Shown: positions 1-8,219, counted from the first letter of the stretch. The stretch: 50,425 nucleotides of DNA from Anaerolineales bacterium (GCA_020850595.1 JADZEK010000027.1:1-50425), one strand, 5' to 3'. Notes: generated by a model not told the origin, from the sequence alone. Numbers and translations: made by a program.

Positions 1-317
1 CAAAGGGTCAGCCTGATCCTGGGTTGAGATTCCTCACCCCCCACAATGCCGAAGGATGGCCGGCAACCGGAGGGGGGCTTCGGAATGACATGGTCCGCCG
101 AGTGTTTCGCCACTGGGGGGCTGGCGGCCTGCCGCCATGCGCTCTTGCTCAGAAACTAAACCCGGTACGATCAAAGGGTCAGCCTGATCCTGGGTTGAGA
201 TTCCTCACCCCCCACAATGCCGAAGGATGGCCGGCAACCGGAGGGGGGCTTCGGAATGACATGGTCCGCCGAGTGTTTCGTCACTGGGGGGCTGGCGGCC
301 TGCCGCCATGCGCTCTT
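1..317. repeat. 146-bp direct repeat, two copies
   Basis: Positions 1-146 and 172-317 are identical except for one C/T difference (110 versus 281), at an offset of 171 bp. The first copy begins at the window edge, so the unit may be longer. Each copy contains an ATTCC...GGAAT inverted pair (GAGATTCCTC near the start and CTTCGGAATGACA at 78-90 and 249-261) and a perfect GGCGGC-CT-GCCGCC hairpin near its end. A third CTTCGGAATGACA lies at 315-327. It resembles the dispersed GAGATTC...GGAATGACA intergenic elements I recall from Chloroflexota and other GC-rich bacteria. No transposase is present. Confidence 0.85.
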
Positions 318-475
318 CGGAATGACAGGCAAAATGGGGCTGATTGGTCCCAAGCGCAGTTTAGATGCAATTGCCCTGGGCGGGGCCGGGCGCGCGGTCA
401 TCCGCCTGCCTCGCTATGCTATACTGGCAGCCCACGTTTCGTTGGGGCCGGAGTGCCCAAGTTAATAAAGGACCT
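318..475. other. argF upstream region, no gene seen
   Basis: This stretch lies between the repeat and the argF start. A TATACT hexamer at 420-425 could be a -10 box, but I see no convincing -35 at the right distance. AAGGA at 468-472 is a weak ribosome binding site three bases before the ATG. Open frames crossing this part and the repeat have no recognisable protein content and I do not call them. Confidence 0.4.
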
Positions 476-1504
476 ATGCGCCACTACCTCCACGTTTCCG
501 ACTACACCGCCCACGAACTCCAGCATCTGCTCGACCTGGCCCTGCGCCTCAAGCGCGAGCGCCAGCGCGGGGGTAACCGCCCGATCCTCAAGGGCCAGGT
601 ACTCGGGATGGTGTTTCAGAAGCCCTCGCTGCGCACGCGCGTGTCGTTCGACATGGCCATGCGCCACCTGGGCGGCGACGCGCTCTACCTCTCTCCGGCC
701 GAAATCGGCCTGGGCGGGCGCGAGGCGGTGGCAGATGTGGCCCGTGTGCTTTCGGGCTACGTGCAGGCCATCATGGCCCGCACGTTCGCCCACCAGCACA
801 TTCTGGAGCTGGCCCAGTACGCCAGCGTGCCGGTCATCAACGGCCTGTCGGACTATAACCATCCCTGCCAGGCGCTGGCCGACGCCCTGACCATCGTGGA
901 GCACAAGGGCGGCCTGAAGGGCGTCAACGTCACCTTCATCGGCGACGGCAACAACGTGGCGGTGTCGCTCATGCACATCTGCGCTAAGCTCGGCGCGAAC
1001 TTCACGCTGGCCGCCCCGGAGGGCTACGACCTCAACCCGGAGGCCGTGTCGGGCGCCCGCGCCATCGCCGAGGACAGCGGCTCGACTCTGCTCTTCGTCC
1101 GCGACCCGCACGAGGCCGTCACCGGGGCCGACGTGCTCTACACCGACACTTGGACCAGCATGGGCCAGGAGGCCGAGACCGAGAAGCGCAAGCTGGTCTT
1201 CCCGCCTTACCAGGTGAACAGCGCGCTGCTGGCCGAAGCAGCTCCCGGCGCCATCGTGATGCACTGTCTACCCGCCCATCGCAATCAGGAGATCACCGAC
1301 GAGGTGATGGACGGCCCGCAGAGCGTCGTTTTCCCGCAGGCCGAAAACCGGATGCACGCCCAAAAGGCCATTCTGGCTTTTCTGCTGGCGGAGGGCGGGC
1401 AACTGCCCACGCCCAAGCCGCCGCTGCGCAAGGCCGCGCCCGCCAAGAGGGCCGCCGCCAAGAACAATGGCGCGGGCAAAAAAGCGGCCGCTCGCAAGCG
1501 TTGA
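476..1504 (+). CDS. argF: Ornithine carbamoyltransferase with Lys/Ala-rich tail
   Basis: The enzyme joins carbamoyl phosphate and L-ornithine to give citrulline in the cytoplasm. The carbamoyl-phosphate loop SLRTR (residues 51-55), HPCQ (129-132), the ornithine-side DTWTSMGQE segment (about 224-232) and HCLPAHR (263-269) are all visible. I start at ATG 476 because homology begins there ([10 protein letters not shown]); AAGGA precedes it closely. The 342-residue product is about 30 residues longer than usual because of a basic tail (about 309-342) with seven Lys and four Arg among Ala and Pro. The next gene, an ornithine aminotransferase, starts 14 bp downstream, so the pair handles ornithine. 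Anabolic versus catabolic direction cannot be read from the sequence. Confidence 0.95.
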   Translation: MRHYLHVSDYTAHELQHLLDLALRLKRERQRGGNRPILKGQVLGMVFQKPSLRTRVSFDMAMRHLGGDALYLSPAEIGLGGREAVADVARVLSGYVQAIMARTFAHQHILELAQYASVPVINGLSDYNHPCQALADALTIVEHKGGLKGVNVTFIGDGNNVAVSLMHICAKLGANFTLAAPEGYDLNPEAVSGARAIAEDSGSTLLFVRDPHEAVTGADVLYTDTWTSMGQEAETEKRKLVFPPYQVNSALLAEAAPGAIVMHCLPAHRNQEITDEVMDGPQSVVFPQAENRMHAQKAILAFLLAEGGQLPTPKPPLRKAAPAKRAAAKNNGAGKKAAARKR

Positions 1505-1517
1505 GACTACCGGCCCC

Positions 1518-2720
1518 ATGGCGCCTGCCGACTACATCCGACTGGAAGAGGAATACGGCGCGCACAACTATCAGCCGCTGGAGGTTGTCCTCACGCGCGG
1601 CGAAGGTGTCTGGGTGTGGGATACGGCAGGGAACAAGTACCTCGACTGCCTGTCGGCTTACTCGGCGCTGAACCAGGGCCACCGCCACCCGGCCATCGTG
1701 GCTGCGCTGGTCGAGCAGGCCGAAAAGCTCACCCTCACCTCGCGCGCTTTCCGCAACGATCAGCTCGGCTTGTTCTACCAGGCGCTGCACGCCCTCACCG
1801 GCTACGATCTTGCGCTGCCCATGAACACCGGCGCCGAGGCCGTCGAGACCGCCCTCAAGCTGGCCCGCAAGTGGGGTTACGCCGTCAAGGGCATTCCCGC
1901 CGGGCAGGCCGAGATCATCACCGCCGCGGGCAACTTTCATGGCCGCACGCTCAGCCTGATCTCATTTTCCACCGAGGCGCTCTACCGCGACCCGTTCGGC
2001 CCCTTCACACCCGGCTTCGTCAGCGTGCCGTATGGCGAGGCGGCGGCCCTCGAGCGCGCCCTCACGCCCAACACCGCCGCGGTGCTGCTGGAGCCGATCC
2101 AGGGCGAGGCGGGCGTCATTGTGCCGCCCGCCGGCTACCTGCGCGCCGTGGCCGACCTGTGCCGCGCCCGCAATGTACTGCTAATGACCGATGAGATTCA
2201 GACCGGCCTGGGCCGCACCGGCAAGCTGTTCGCCAGCGACCACGAAGGCGTCCGGCCGGACGTGATGATTTTGGGCAAGGCGCTGGGCGGCGGCGTGTAT
2301 CCTGTGTCGGCCGTGCTGGCCGACCGGCCCATCCTGGGCTTGTTCCAGCCGGGCGAGCACGGCAGCACCTTTGGGGGCAACCCGCTGGCCGCCGCCGTCG
2401 GCCGCGCCGCGTTGCAAGTGCTGCAAGACGAACGCCTCAGCGAGCGGGCGGCGCGCGAGGGCGAGTATTTTCAGGAGCGCCTGGCGGAGATTCCCAGCCC
2501 GCACGTCAAGGAGGTGCGCGGCCGGGGCCTGCTGATCGGCGTCGAGCTTAAACCCGAGGCCGGCGGCGCGCGACGCTTCTGCGAGGCCTTGGCCGCCCGC
2601 GGCGTGCTGTGCAAGGAGACGCACGAAAATGTGCTGCGCCTCGCCCCGCCGCTGGTGATAGACCGCGCCACGATTGATTGGGCGCTGGGGCCGCTGACTG
2701 AGGTCCTCAACTTATCCTGA
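1518..2720 (+). CDS. rocD: Ornithine aminotransferase (class III, PLP)
   Basis: It transfers the delta-amino group of ornithine to 2-oxoglutarate, giving glutamate semialdehyde. The fold-type I class III hallmarks are present: [26 protein letters not shown], the EPIQGEAGV strand, the [12 protein letters not shown] cofactor aspartate segment and the PLP lysine in [10 protein letters not shown]. The start [23 protein letters not shown] and [12 protein letters not shown] are typical of RocD rather than ArgD. ATG 1518 gives 400 residues; an in-frame ATG at 1467 would lie inside the argF tail and is less likely. Its position directly after argF suggests co-transcription. A strong terminator follows. 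Confidence 0.92.
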   Translation: MAPADYIRLEEEYGAHNYQPLEVVLTRGEGVWVWDTAGNKYLDCLSAYSALNQGHRHPAIVAALVEQAEKLTLTSRAFRNDQLGLFYQALHALTGYDLALPMNTGAEAVETALKLARKWGYAVKGIPAGQAEIITAAGNFHGRTLSLISFSTEALYRDPFGPFTPGFVSVPYGEAAALERALTPNTAAVLLEPIQGEAGVIVPPAGYLRAVADLCRARNVLLMTDEIQTGLGRTGKLFASDHEGVRPDVMILGKALGGGVYPVSAVLADRPILGLFQPGEHGSTFGGNPLAAAVGRAALQVLQDERLSERAAREGEYFQERLAEIPSPHVKEVRGRGLLIGVELKPEAGGARRFCEALAARGVLCKETHENVLRLAPPLVIDRATIDWALGPLTEVLNLS

Positions 2721-2745
2721 CCAGGCGTCGCCTCGGCCACAACGT

Positions 2746-2784
2746 AAACGGCCGGCCGCAAGCAACAAGCGGCCGGCCGTTTTT
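2746..2784 (+). terminator. Rho-independent terminator after rocD
   Basis: A 14-bp perfect stem (2746-2759 with 2769-2782, arm AAACGGCCGGCCGC) with a 9-nt loop is followed by a T run. It lies between the end of rocD and the convergent regulator gene. Because the left arm carries AAA it may also serve the minus strand weakly. Confidence 0.88.
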
Positions 2785-2801
2785 ATGTTAAGCGAGAGGC
2801 G

Positions 2802-3470
2802 CTATTGGCCCGGTAGTTCAAGCCGATAGCCCTGCCCGCGCATCGTCTTCAGATAGCGCGGCTTACGCGGACTAGGCTCAATGACGCTGCGCAGCCAGCT
2901 GATGTGCACATCGAGCGTACGGGTATCGCCGGTGTAGTCGGTATCCCACACGTGCTTGATGATGGCCTTGCGCGAGAGCATTTGCCCTGGATTACGCAGG
3001 AAGAATTCAAGCAGGCGGACCTGTTTGGGCGTCACCCGCTCCTCGCGCCCCGCGCACGAAATGCGCCGCTGGGCCAGGTTGAGTTTGATCGGCCCCACTT
3101 GCAGCGAGGTGCTGTCGTCGCCGGGCAGCAGCCGCGCCACGCTGTTGAGCAGTTTGCGCGGCGTGAACGGGATCAGCAGCGTGGCCGCCGCGCCACAGTT
3201 GGCGTCAGGCACGTTCTTCTTGTCGGCCACGATCACGACCGGCGTATGATTTAGGTAGGAGCGGATTTGCCGGCAGATGCGCGCGCCGCTGGTCTTAAGC
3301 GAAGCCGCATTTAGCACGACCAAATCGGGCGAGAACGATTGAGAGCGTTTGAGTGCCGTTTGAGGCACACGCTCGACCAATACGTTGTATCCCCGCTTCT
3401 CTAGCGCCGCCGCGAAGGTGGGAGAGTTGGCCCGTTGAACTTCTAACAATAAGACTTTGGGATTCGCCAT
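2802..3470 (-). CDS. OmpR/PhoB-type winged-helix regulator with pseudo-receiver
   Basis: The C-terminal half (about residues 125-220) is a PhoB-like DNA-binding winged helix, with RVTPKQVRLLEFFL, the recognition region RTLDVHISWLR and the wing YLKTMRGQGYRLE. The N-terminal half (1-115) has receiver-like alternation but lacks the acidic pair after the first strand (KVLLLEVQRAN). It has Asn54 where the phosphorylated Asp should be (PDLVVLNAAS) and Ile100 where the switch Lys should be (IPF). It therefore probably works without phosphorylation, and no sensor kinase is adjacent. I chose ATG 3470 because the domain starts there; longer frames give nonsense sequence. The 222-residue length is normal for the family. 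An upstream promoter carries a palindrome that may be its own operator. Confidence 0.88.
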   Translation of the reverse strand: MANPKVLLLEVQRANSPTFAAALEKRGYNVLVERVPQTALKRSQSFSPDLVVLNAASLKTSGARICRQIRSYLNHTPVVIVADKKNVPDANCGAAATLLIPFTPRKLLNSVARLLPGDDSTSLQVGPIKLNLAQRRISCAGREERVTPKQVRLLEFFLRNPGQMLSRKAIIKHVWDTDYTGDTRTLDVHISWLRSVIEPSPRKPRYLKTMRGQGYRLELPGQ

Positions 3471-3549
3471 GCCTGCGGGTTGCCCCCGAAACATGTGGGC
3501 AGTCAGAACTGCCTGCCAGCAACGTTCCGACTGCCCATCACTGCGAGCG

Positions 3550-3578
3550 ATTATAAACTGAGTCTTAAGACTCCGCAA
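3550..3578 (-). promoter_or_regulatory. Sigma70-type promoter with palindromic operator
   Basis: On the minus strand TTGCGG (3578-3573) is followed after 17 bp by a perfect TATAAT (3555-3550). The spacer contains the 14-bp perfect palindrome GAGTCTTAAGACTC (3560-3573). Transcription would start near 3543, leaving about 73 nt of leader before the regulator ATG at 3470. A palindrome filling the spacer is a typical operator position; autoregulation by the downstream protein is an inference. Confidence 0.7.
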
Positions 3579-3740
3579 GAGACACGAGTACCGATTCGTT
3601 AAGGTTCCGAACAATCTTAACTGCGCCGTCTTTAAGATTGACGCGCCCGCCGGCCTCCAGCGCGGGGGACTGCGCCCGGCCGCAGCCCGAACACCATCGG
3701 CGCGCCTGCCACGCGGGCGGCGCTTGGCCGCCAATGCGAG

Positions 3741-3746
3741 TATGAT
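3741..3746 (+). promoter_or_regulatory. Candidate -10 box close to the permease start
   Basis: TATGAT ends 14 bp before ATG 3761 and no Shine-Dalgarno sequence lies between them. A start site about 7 nt downstream would give a leader of only about 8 nt. I see no good -35, so the call rests on the -10 and its position. Confidence 0.35.
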
Positions 3747-3760
3747 AGGCCTGCAAACTT

Positions 3761-5563
3761 ATGCCTCCCGCGATCTGGCTGCTCCTGCTCATCATCGCCG
3801 GCGCCACGGCGCTGTTCCTCAGCGAAAAGCTGCGGCCCGACCTGGTGGCGCTGCTGGTGATGCTCAGCCTGGGGGTCTCGGGCCTGCTCACCGCGCGCGA
3901 GGCCTTCTCGGGCCTGAGCAACCCCTCCGTCATCCTCATCATCGCCGTCTTCATCGTCACCGGGGCGCTGTTTCGCACGGGCGTCAGCGCCGTTATCGGC
4001 CACTGGCTCGTCCGCGCCGCAGGCCGCAGCGCCGCGCGCTTGACCGCGCTGGTCGTGCTGGCCGCCGGGACGCTGTCGTTGTTCATGAACAACATCGCCT
4101 CGGCGGCCGTCATCATGCCGGCGGTCATGGATGCCACCCAGCGCACGCGCCTCAGCCCGTCCAAGATACTCCTGCCGATGGCCTTCGCCACCCAACTGGG
4201 CGGCATGGCTACCCTGCTCACCACGGCCAATATCGTCACCAGCGGCGTGCTGGTCAGCCTGGGGTTGCCCGGCCTGGGCCTGTTCGACTTCCTGAGCGTC
4301 GGCGGCCCAGCCGCCCTGGCGGGCCTAGCGTATCTGGCCTTGGCCGCCGGGCGGATGCTGCCCGCCCGCCTCACCGCCGCCGATTTAGAGGCCCCCGACG
4401 CCGCGCCCACGCCCCTGGCCGAGCGCTACCAGCTCCACGAACGCCTGCAGGCCGCGCGCGTGCTGCCCGGCTCGCCGCTGGTGGGCCGCCCGCTGGCGCA
4501 GACCGGCCTGCGGGCCGAACTAGGAGCGAACGTCATCGGCATCCAGCGGCGCGAGCAACTGCGCCTGTCACCCGCGCCGCGCGAACGCCTGCAAGCCGGC
4601 GACTTGCTCCTGCTGGAAACTCGCGACCTCGCACCCGCCGGCCTCCAGGCGCTGGGCCTCGCCCCAGCTCCGTCGGAAGATTGGGGCAGCCGCCTGGCGG
4701 CCGGCGACGTGGGGCTGGTGGAAGTGCTGGTCGGCCCGCGCAGCGCCTACCTGGGCCGCACCCTGCGCGAGATTCAGTTTCGCAGCAAGTTCAACCTGTC
4801 GGTCGTTGCGCTGCTGCAGGGCGACCGCATTTACCGCGCGGCCGCCGCCGAGGTGCCCCTGCGCGGCGGCGAAGCGCTACTGGTGCACGGCTCACGCGCC
4901 GGACTTGATTTGCTGCGGCTCGACCCCGATTGGATCGTGCTGAGCCTCAGCCCGCGCGATGAGCGCCGGCCCAAGAAGCTCTGGCTGGCGCTGGGCCTCC
5001 TGGTCGCCACGCTGGCGGCTTCCGTCGTCAGTTCGTGGCCGGTGGGCGCGGTATTCCTCGTCGGCGCGCTGGCCATGGTGCTCACCGGCTGTCTGACGAT
5101 GGATGAGGCCTACGCGGCGGTGGAGTGGCGTTCGGTGTTCCTGGTGGCGGGCATGCTGCCCGTGGGCTTGGCGCTCGCCAAGACCGGCGCGGCCGAGCTA
5201 TTAGGCCAAAACCTGGTCGGCCTGCTGGGTCAGCAGGGGCCGCTGGCCGCGGCGGCCGGTTTCTTCATCGTCACCGCCACGCTCAACCAGTTCATCCCCG
5301 GCGGATCGGCCGTGCCGGTGGTGCTCACCCCCATCGCCGTCTCGGCGGCGCGCGGCCTGGGCGCCGACCCGCGCGCCTTCGCCGTCGTCATCGCCGTGGC
5401 CACCGGCGCCTCGCTGCTCACGCCCTTCGCCCATCCGGTCAACGTGCTCGTCATGGGCCCCGGCGGTTACACCGCCCGCGACTATATGCGTTTCGGCCTG
5501 CCGGCCGTCGCCCTGACCTTTGTGGTCGTGCTCGTCTGTCTGCACTTCTTCTGGGGCGTCTAG
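3761..5563 (+). CDS. SLC13/DASS-type permease with two TrkA-C domains
   Basis: This is an integral membrane anion or dicarboxylate transporter of the Na+/sulfate-dicarboxylate symporter class, 600 residues. Hydrophobic segments cover about 1-210 and 410-600. Membrane motifs include SGLSNPSVILIIAVF, SLFMNNIASAAVIMP and the second-half FIVTATLNQFIPGGSAVP and ATGASLLTPFAHPVN. Between the halves, about 215-400, are two soluble regions that look like TrkA-C (RCK-C) ligand-binding domains (LVGRPLAQTGLRAELGANVI and YLGRTLREIQFRSKFNLSVV). This is the usual architecture of bacterial SLC13 permeases with regulatory domains. The substrate cannot be told. ATG 3761 starts directly at the first membrane helix. 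Confidence 0.85.
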   Translation: MPPAIWLLLLIIAGATALFLSEKLRPDLVALLVMLSLGVSGLLTAREAFSGLSNPSVILIIAVFIVTGALFRTGVSAVIGHWLVRAAGRSAARLTALVVLAAGTLSLFMNNIASAAVIMPAVMDATQRTRLSPSKILLPMAFATQLGGMATLLTTANIVTSGVLVSLGLPGLGLFDFLSVGGPAALAGLAYLALAAGRMLPARLTAADLEAPDAAPTPLAERYQLHERLQAARVLPGSPLVGRPLAQTGLRAELGANVIGIQRREQLRLSPAPRERLQAGDLLLLETRDLAPAGLQALGLAPAPSEDWGSRLAAGDVGLVEVLVGPRSAYLGRTLREIQFRSKFNLSVVALLQGDRIYRAAAAEVPLRGGEALLVHGSRAGLDLLRLDPDWIVLSLSPRDERRPKKLWLALGLLVATLAASVVSSWPVGAVFLVGALAMVLTGCLTMDEAYAAVEWRSVFLVAGMLPVGLALAKTGAAELLGQNLVGLLGQQGPLAAAAGFFIVTATLNQFIPGGSAVPVVLTPIAVSAARGLGADPRAFAVVIAVATGASLLTPFAHPVNVLVMGPGGYTARDYMRFGLPAVALTFVVVLVCLHFFWGV

Positions 5564-5564
5564 C

Positions 5565-5600
5565 GGCTGTTTTTGACAGCCTCCCAGCCTCGGCTACAAT
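5565..5600 (+). promoter_or_regulatory. Consensus promoter for the PfkB kinase, palindrome over -35
   Basis: A perfect TTGACA (5573-5578) and TACAAT (5595-5600) are separated by 16 bp. The -35 overlaps a GGCTGT-TTTTG-ACAGCC inverted repeat (5565-5581), a possible operator. Expected transcription start is about 5607, only a few bases before ATG 5611, and no Shine-Dalgarno sequence is present, so the mRNA should be leaderless or nearly so. Confidence 0.75.
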
Positions 5601-5610
5601 CCGCCCCGCC

Positions 5611-6624
5611 ATGAGCGAAGCGCCATCCATCCCCTTCGCCGTCGTCGGCGGCCTGCGCGAGGACTACTTCATCACGCCCGATGATGAAGTTCACCTGCGC
5701 CAGTTGGGCGGCAATGCCGTCTACGCGGCCGTGGGCGCGCGCCTGTGGGCGGACTCGGTGGGCCTGGTGGCCCGCATTGGGAGCAATTACCCGCGTGAAT
5801 GGCTGCCGCGGCTGGCCGAACGCGGCCTCGACACTAGCGGCATCGTGCGCGACCCGGGGCCGCTCGACAACCGCACTTTCTACGCCTACCGCACCCCCGA
5901 AGTGCGCGACGACCTAAACCCCGCGGCGCACTTCGCCCGCGTCGGGTGCCCCTTCCCCCCGGCGCTGGCAGGCTATGCCACCTCCACTGAAGGCCAAACC
6001 AGCCGCGACCAACCCGGGCCGCTGGGCGTGCGCGCGAGCGATGTGCCCGCCCACTACCTGCAGGCGCACGGCTTCCACCTCTCCCCCTTCGATTTCAGCG
6101 TGCAGTACAGCTTTCCGGCGTGGCTGCGACAGCAGGGCGTGGGCACCATCACCTGTGACCCCTCGGTGCGCTTTATGCTGCCTGAGTTGGAGGCCGACGT
6201 GGCCCACATCCTGCGCCACGTGGACGCCTTCCTGCCGTCCGAGATGGAAACGCGCGGCTTCTTCGCCGAGCCGCTCAGCGACCTGTGGGCGGCGGTGGAG
6301 GCCTTCGGGGCGCTGGGCGCGCCGGTGGTCGTGCTTAAGCTCGGCGCGCGCGGCCAATACGTTTACGACACCGCCGGCCGCCGCCGCTGGCGCGTGCCTG
6401 CCTACCCCGCGCGCGTGGTGGATGTGACCGGCGCGGGCGACGCCTACTGCGGCGGCTTCCTGGTCGGCTTCGCGCAGACCGGCGACCCCGTTGAGGCGGC
6501 CGTGCGCGGCTGCGTGACCGCCAGCCTGGTCGTCGAAGGCACCGGCGCGCTGTACGCCCTCGACCGCGCCGCCGAACTGGAGGCGCGCGCGGCCCAGGTG
6601 CGCGCAGCTGTGCAACCCCTCTAG
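5611..6624 (+). CDS. PfkB-family carbohydrate/nucleoside kinase
   Basis: This cytoplasmic ribokinase-fold kinase, 337 residues, phosphorylates a sugar or nucleoside-like substrate with ATP. The N-terminal glycine-rich substrate segment LRQLGGNAVYAAVGARLW and the C-terminal anion hole and catalytic base motif DVTGAGDAYCGGFLVGF are both present; the Asp of GAGD is the base. The HLSPFDF and DAFLPSEMETRGFF regions fit the ATP-domain core. ATG 5611 is fixed by the consensus promoter just upstream. The following M20 peptidase gene begins 15 bp after the stop and has its own ribosome binding site. The substrate is not identifiable from sequence. Confidence 0.9.
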   Translation: MSEAPSIPFAVVGGLREDYFITPDDEVHLRQLGGNAVYAAVGARLWADSVGLVARIGSNYPREWLPRLAERGLDTSGIVRDPGPLDNRTFYAYRTPEVRDDLNPAAHFARVGCPFPPALAGYATSTEGQTSRDQPGPLGVRASDVPAHYLQAHGFHLSPFDFSVQYSFPAWLRQQGVGTITCDPSVRFMLPELEADVAHILRHVDAFLPSEMETRGFFAEPLSDLWAAVEAFGALGAPVVVLKLGARGQYVYDTAGRRRWRVPAYPARVVDVTGAGDAYCGGFLVGFAQTGDPVEAAVRGCVTASLVVEGTGALYALDRAAELEARAAQVRAAVQPL

Positions 6625-6639
6625 CCGGAGGCTCGCCGC

Positions 6640-7749
6640 ATGACCACCGACCTGACCACCCGCCTGCTCGACCTGGCCTGCGCCATCCAGCAGATCCCAG
6701 CACCGACTTTTGCCGAGGCCCAACGCGCTGCCTTCGTGCGCGACCAGTTCAGCGCCCTCGGCCTGGCCAATGTGGAAATAGACGACCTGCACAACGTCTT
6801 CGCGCGCCGGCCGGGGCTAGGCCGCGCCGCGCCGGTGCTGATCACCGCCCACACCGACACGGTCTTCCCCGCCGAGACGCCCCTGACCCTCGTGCGCGAG
6901 GCGGAGCGCATTTCCGGGCCCAGCATTGGCGACAACAGCCTGGGCGTGGCCGGCCTGTGCGGCGTGTTGTGGGCGCTAGGCGATGAGCCGTTGCCCGGCG
7001 ACCTGTACCTGGCCGCCAACGTGGGCGAGGAGGGCCTGGGCGACCTGCGCGGCATGCGGCGCGTGATGGACCGGCTGGGCGGCGCGGTGCAGGCCACCAT
7101 CGTGCTAGAGGGCATGGCCCTGGGCTACATCTACCACTCGGCCATCGGCGTACGGCGGCTGCGCCTGACGGCCGAGACCGAGGGCGGGCACAGTTGGCTG
7201 CACTTTGGCCGCGCCTCCGCCATCCACGCCTTGGTGCGCCTGGGCGCGCAGATCGCCGACCTCAGCGTGCCTACCACGCCCAAGACTACTTTCAACATCG
7301 GCACGCTCACCGGCGGCACCAGCATCAACACCATCGCCCGCCAGGCCAGCTTCGACCTCGACCTGCGCTCCGAGTCGCCCGCGACCCTGGCCGCCCTGGT
7401 GGCCCAGGTGGAGCACCTTGTGGCCCGCGCCAACAGCGCCGAGGTGCGCGTGACCGCCGCCGTCATCGGCGACCGCCCGGCGGGTAGCTTGCCGCGCGAG
7501 CACCCGCTGGTGCAGGCCGCCGCCCGCGCCCTGGAAGCGGCTGGCCTGCCCAACTATAGCTACGAGACCGGCAGCACCGACGCCAATGTGCCGCTCAGCC
7601 GTGGCCTGGCCTGCGTGTGCGTGGGCCTCACACGCGGCGGCAACAGCCACCGCCCCGATGAGTACATTGACACCCGCGACGTCGGCCGCGGTCTGGACTC
7701 CATCACCCGCCTCGTACGCGCCGCCTACGCCACCGCGCCTGGGCGGTAG
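6640..7749 (+). CDS. M20-family zinc metallopeptidase (PepT/ArgE-like)
   Basis: This predicted cytoplasmic di-zinc aminoacylase or peptidase has 369 residues. The first metal motif AHTDTV gives His71 and the bridging-region Asp73; SIGDNSLGVAGL (about 96-107) supplies the bridging Asp; GEEGLGD gives the catalytic Glu pair 130-131. The dimerisation insert occupies roughly 150-270 (GGHSWLHFG...TFNIGTLTGGTSIN). The C-terminal metal His is probably in GGNSHRPDEYID. GGAGG lies just before ATG 6640. Together with the aspartoacylase-like gene downstream it suggests hydrolysis of acylated amino acids or peptides, which is an inference from neighbours only. Confidence 0.88.
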   Translation: MTTDLTTRLLDLACAIQQIPAPTFAEAQRAAFVRDQFSALGLANVEIDDLHNVFARRPGLGRAAPVLITAHTDTVFPAETPLTLVREAERISGPSIGDNSLGVAGLCGVLWALGDEPLPGDLYLAANVGEEGLGDLRGMRRVMDRLGGAVQATIVLEGMALGYIYHSAIGVRRLRLTAETEGGHSWLHFGRASAIHALVRLGAQIADLSVPTTPKTTFNIGTLTGGTSINTIARQASFDLDLRSESPATLAALVAQVEHLVARANSAEVRVTAAVIGDRPAGSLPREHPLVQAAARALEAAGLPNYSYETGSTDANVPLSRGLACVCVGLTRGGNSHRPDEYIDTRDVGRGLDSITRLVRAAYATAPGR

Positions 7750-7785
7750 GGCTAGCGAGCGAAAACCGGACGGAGGGCAATGCGA

Positions 7786-8217
7786 ATGCTCGAGCGACGG
7801 CTAAAAAACGTTGTGTTTGGGGTGATGGTGTTCATCATACCGTGGGGGGTCGGCACCATTCTGACCAACGCATCCATCATCTTCTGGTTTGATTTTGGGT
7901 GCGCGATGTTTGTGAGCCTGAGCGTGGCCGTGGTGGGCGCGGTGCTGTTTGAGGACCAGTGGCCGACACTGGTGAGCAGCGCCCTGGCGGGTTTGACGTT
8001 TCCCTTGGTAACCGTGCTGGTCATTCTCGAATTGATACTGCCAAAGCCCGACCCTGTATTGATCGCGGACGGGATCGGGTACTACATATCGGCCGTCCTG
8101 ACACAAGTTGGGAGCAGTTTGGCGGCAGGGATTGGGACGCTGATCATCTGGCGCATTGTGCAGGCGCTGGCACTCCGGCGGCGGAAGGTGCAACCACCGG
8201 CCCAGTCAGGAGGATAG
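7786..8217 (+). CDS. Small membrane protein of unknown function
   Basis: The product is about 143 residues with three to four hydrophobic segments (NVVFGVMVFIIPWGVGTIL, FGCAMFVSLSVAVVGAVLF, LVSSALAGLTFPLVTVLVILEL and GSSLAAGIGTLIIWRIVQAL) and a basic C-terminus RRRKVQPP. I recognise no family. GGAGGG (7772-7777) lies 8 nt before ATG 7786 and only 2 nt before ATG 7780, so I prefer 7786. The gene is visibly less GC-rich than its neighbours. It ends 2 bp before the next start codon, so the two are probably translated together. Confidence 0.7.
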   Translation: MLERRLKNVVFGVMVFIIPWGVGTILTNASIIFWFDFGCAMFVSLSVAVVGAVLFEDQWPTLVSSALAGLTFPLVTVLVILELILPKPDPVLIADGIGYYISAVLTQVGSSLAAGIGTLIIWRIVQALALRRRKVQPPAQSGG

Positions 8218-8219
8218 TC

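Noticed and set aside
24..890. Plus-strand frame through the 146-bp repeats into argF
   Set aside because: It repeats the same peptide twice because of the DNA repeat, then runs out of frame through argF. No ribosome binding site or homology.
419..1264. Long open frame antisense to argF, and similar ones opposite most genes
   Set aside because: GC-rich codons leave antisense and shifted frames open. The translations are low-complexity Arg/Ala/Gly/His text with no family motif, while the sense frame has catalytic motifs.
1467..1517. ATG 1467 as start of the ornithine aminotransferase
   Set aside because: It lies in the basic tail of argF and adds 17 residues not seen in the family; ATG 1518 is sufficient, though not proven.
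3724..4908. Overlapping frame in the permease gene
   Set aside because: Arg/Pro/Gly-rich shadow of the permease frame, which has clear membrane helices.
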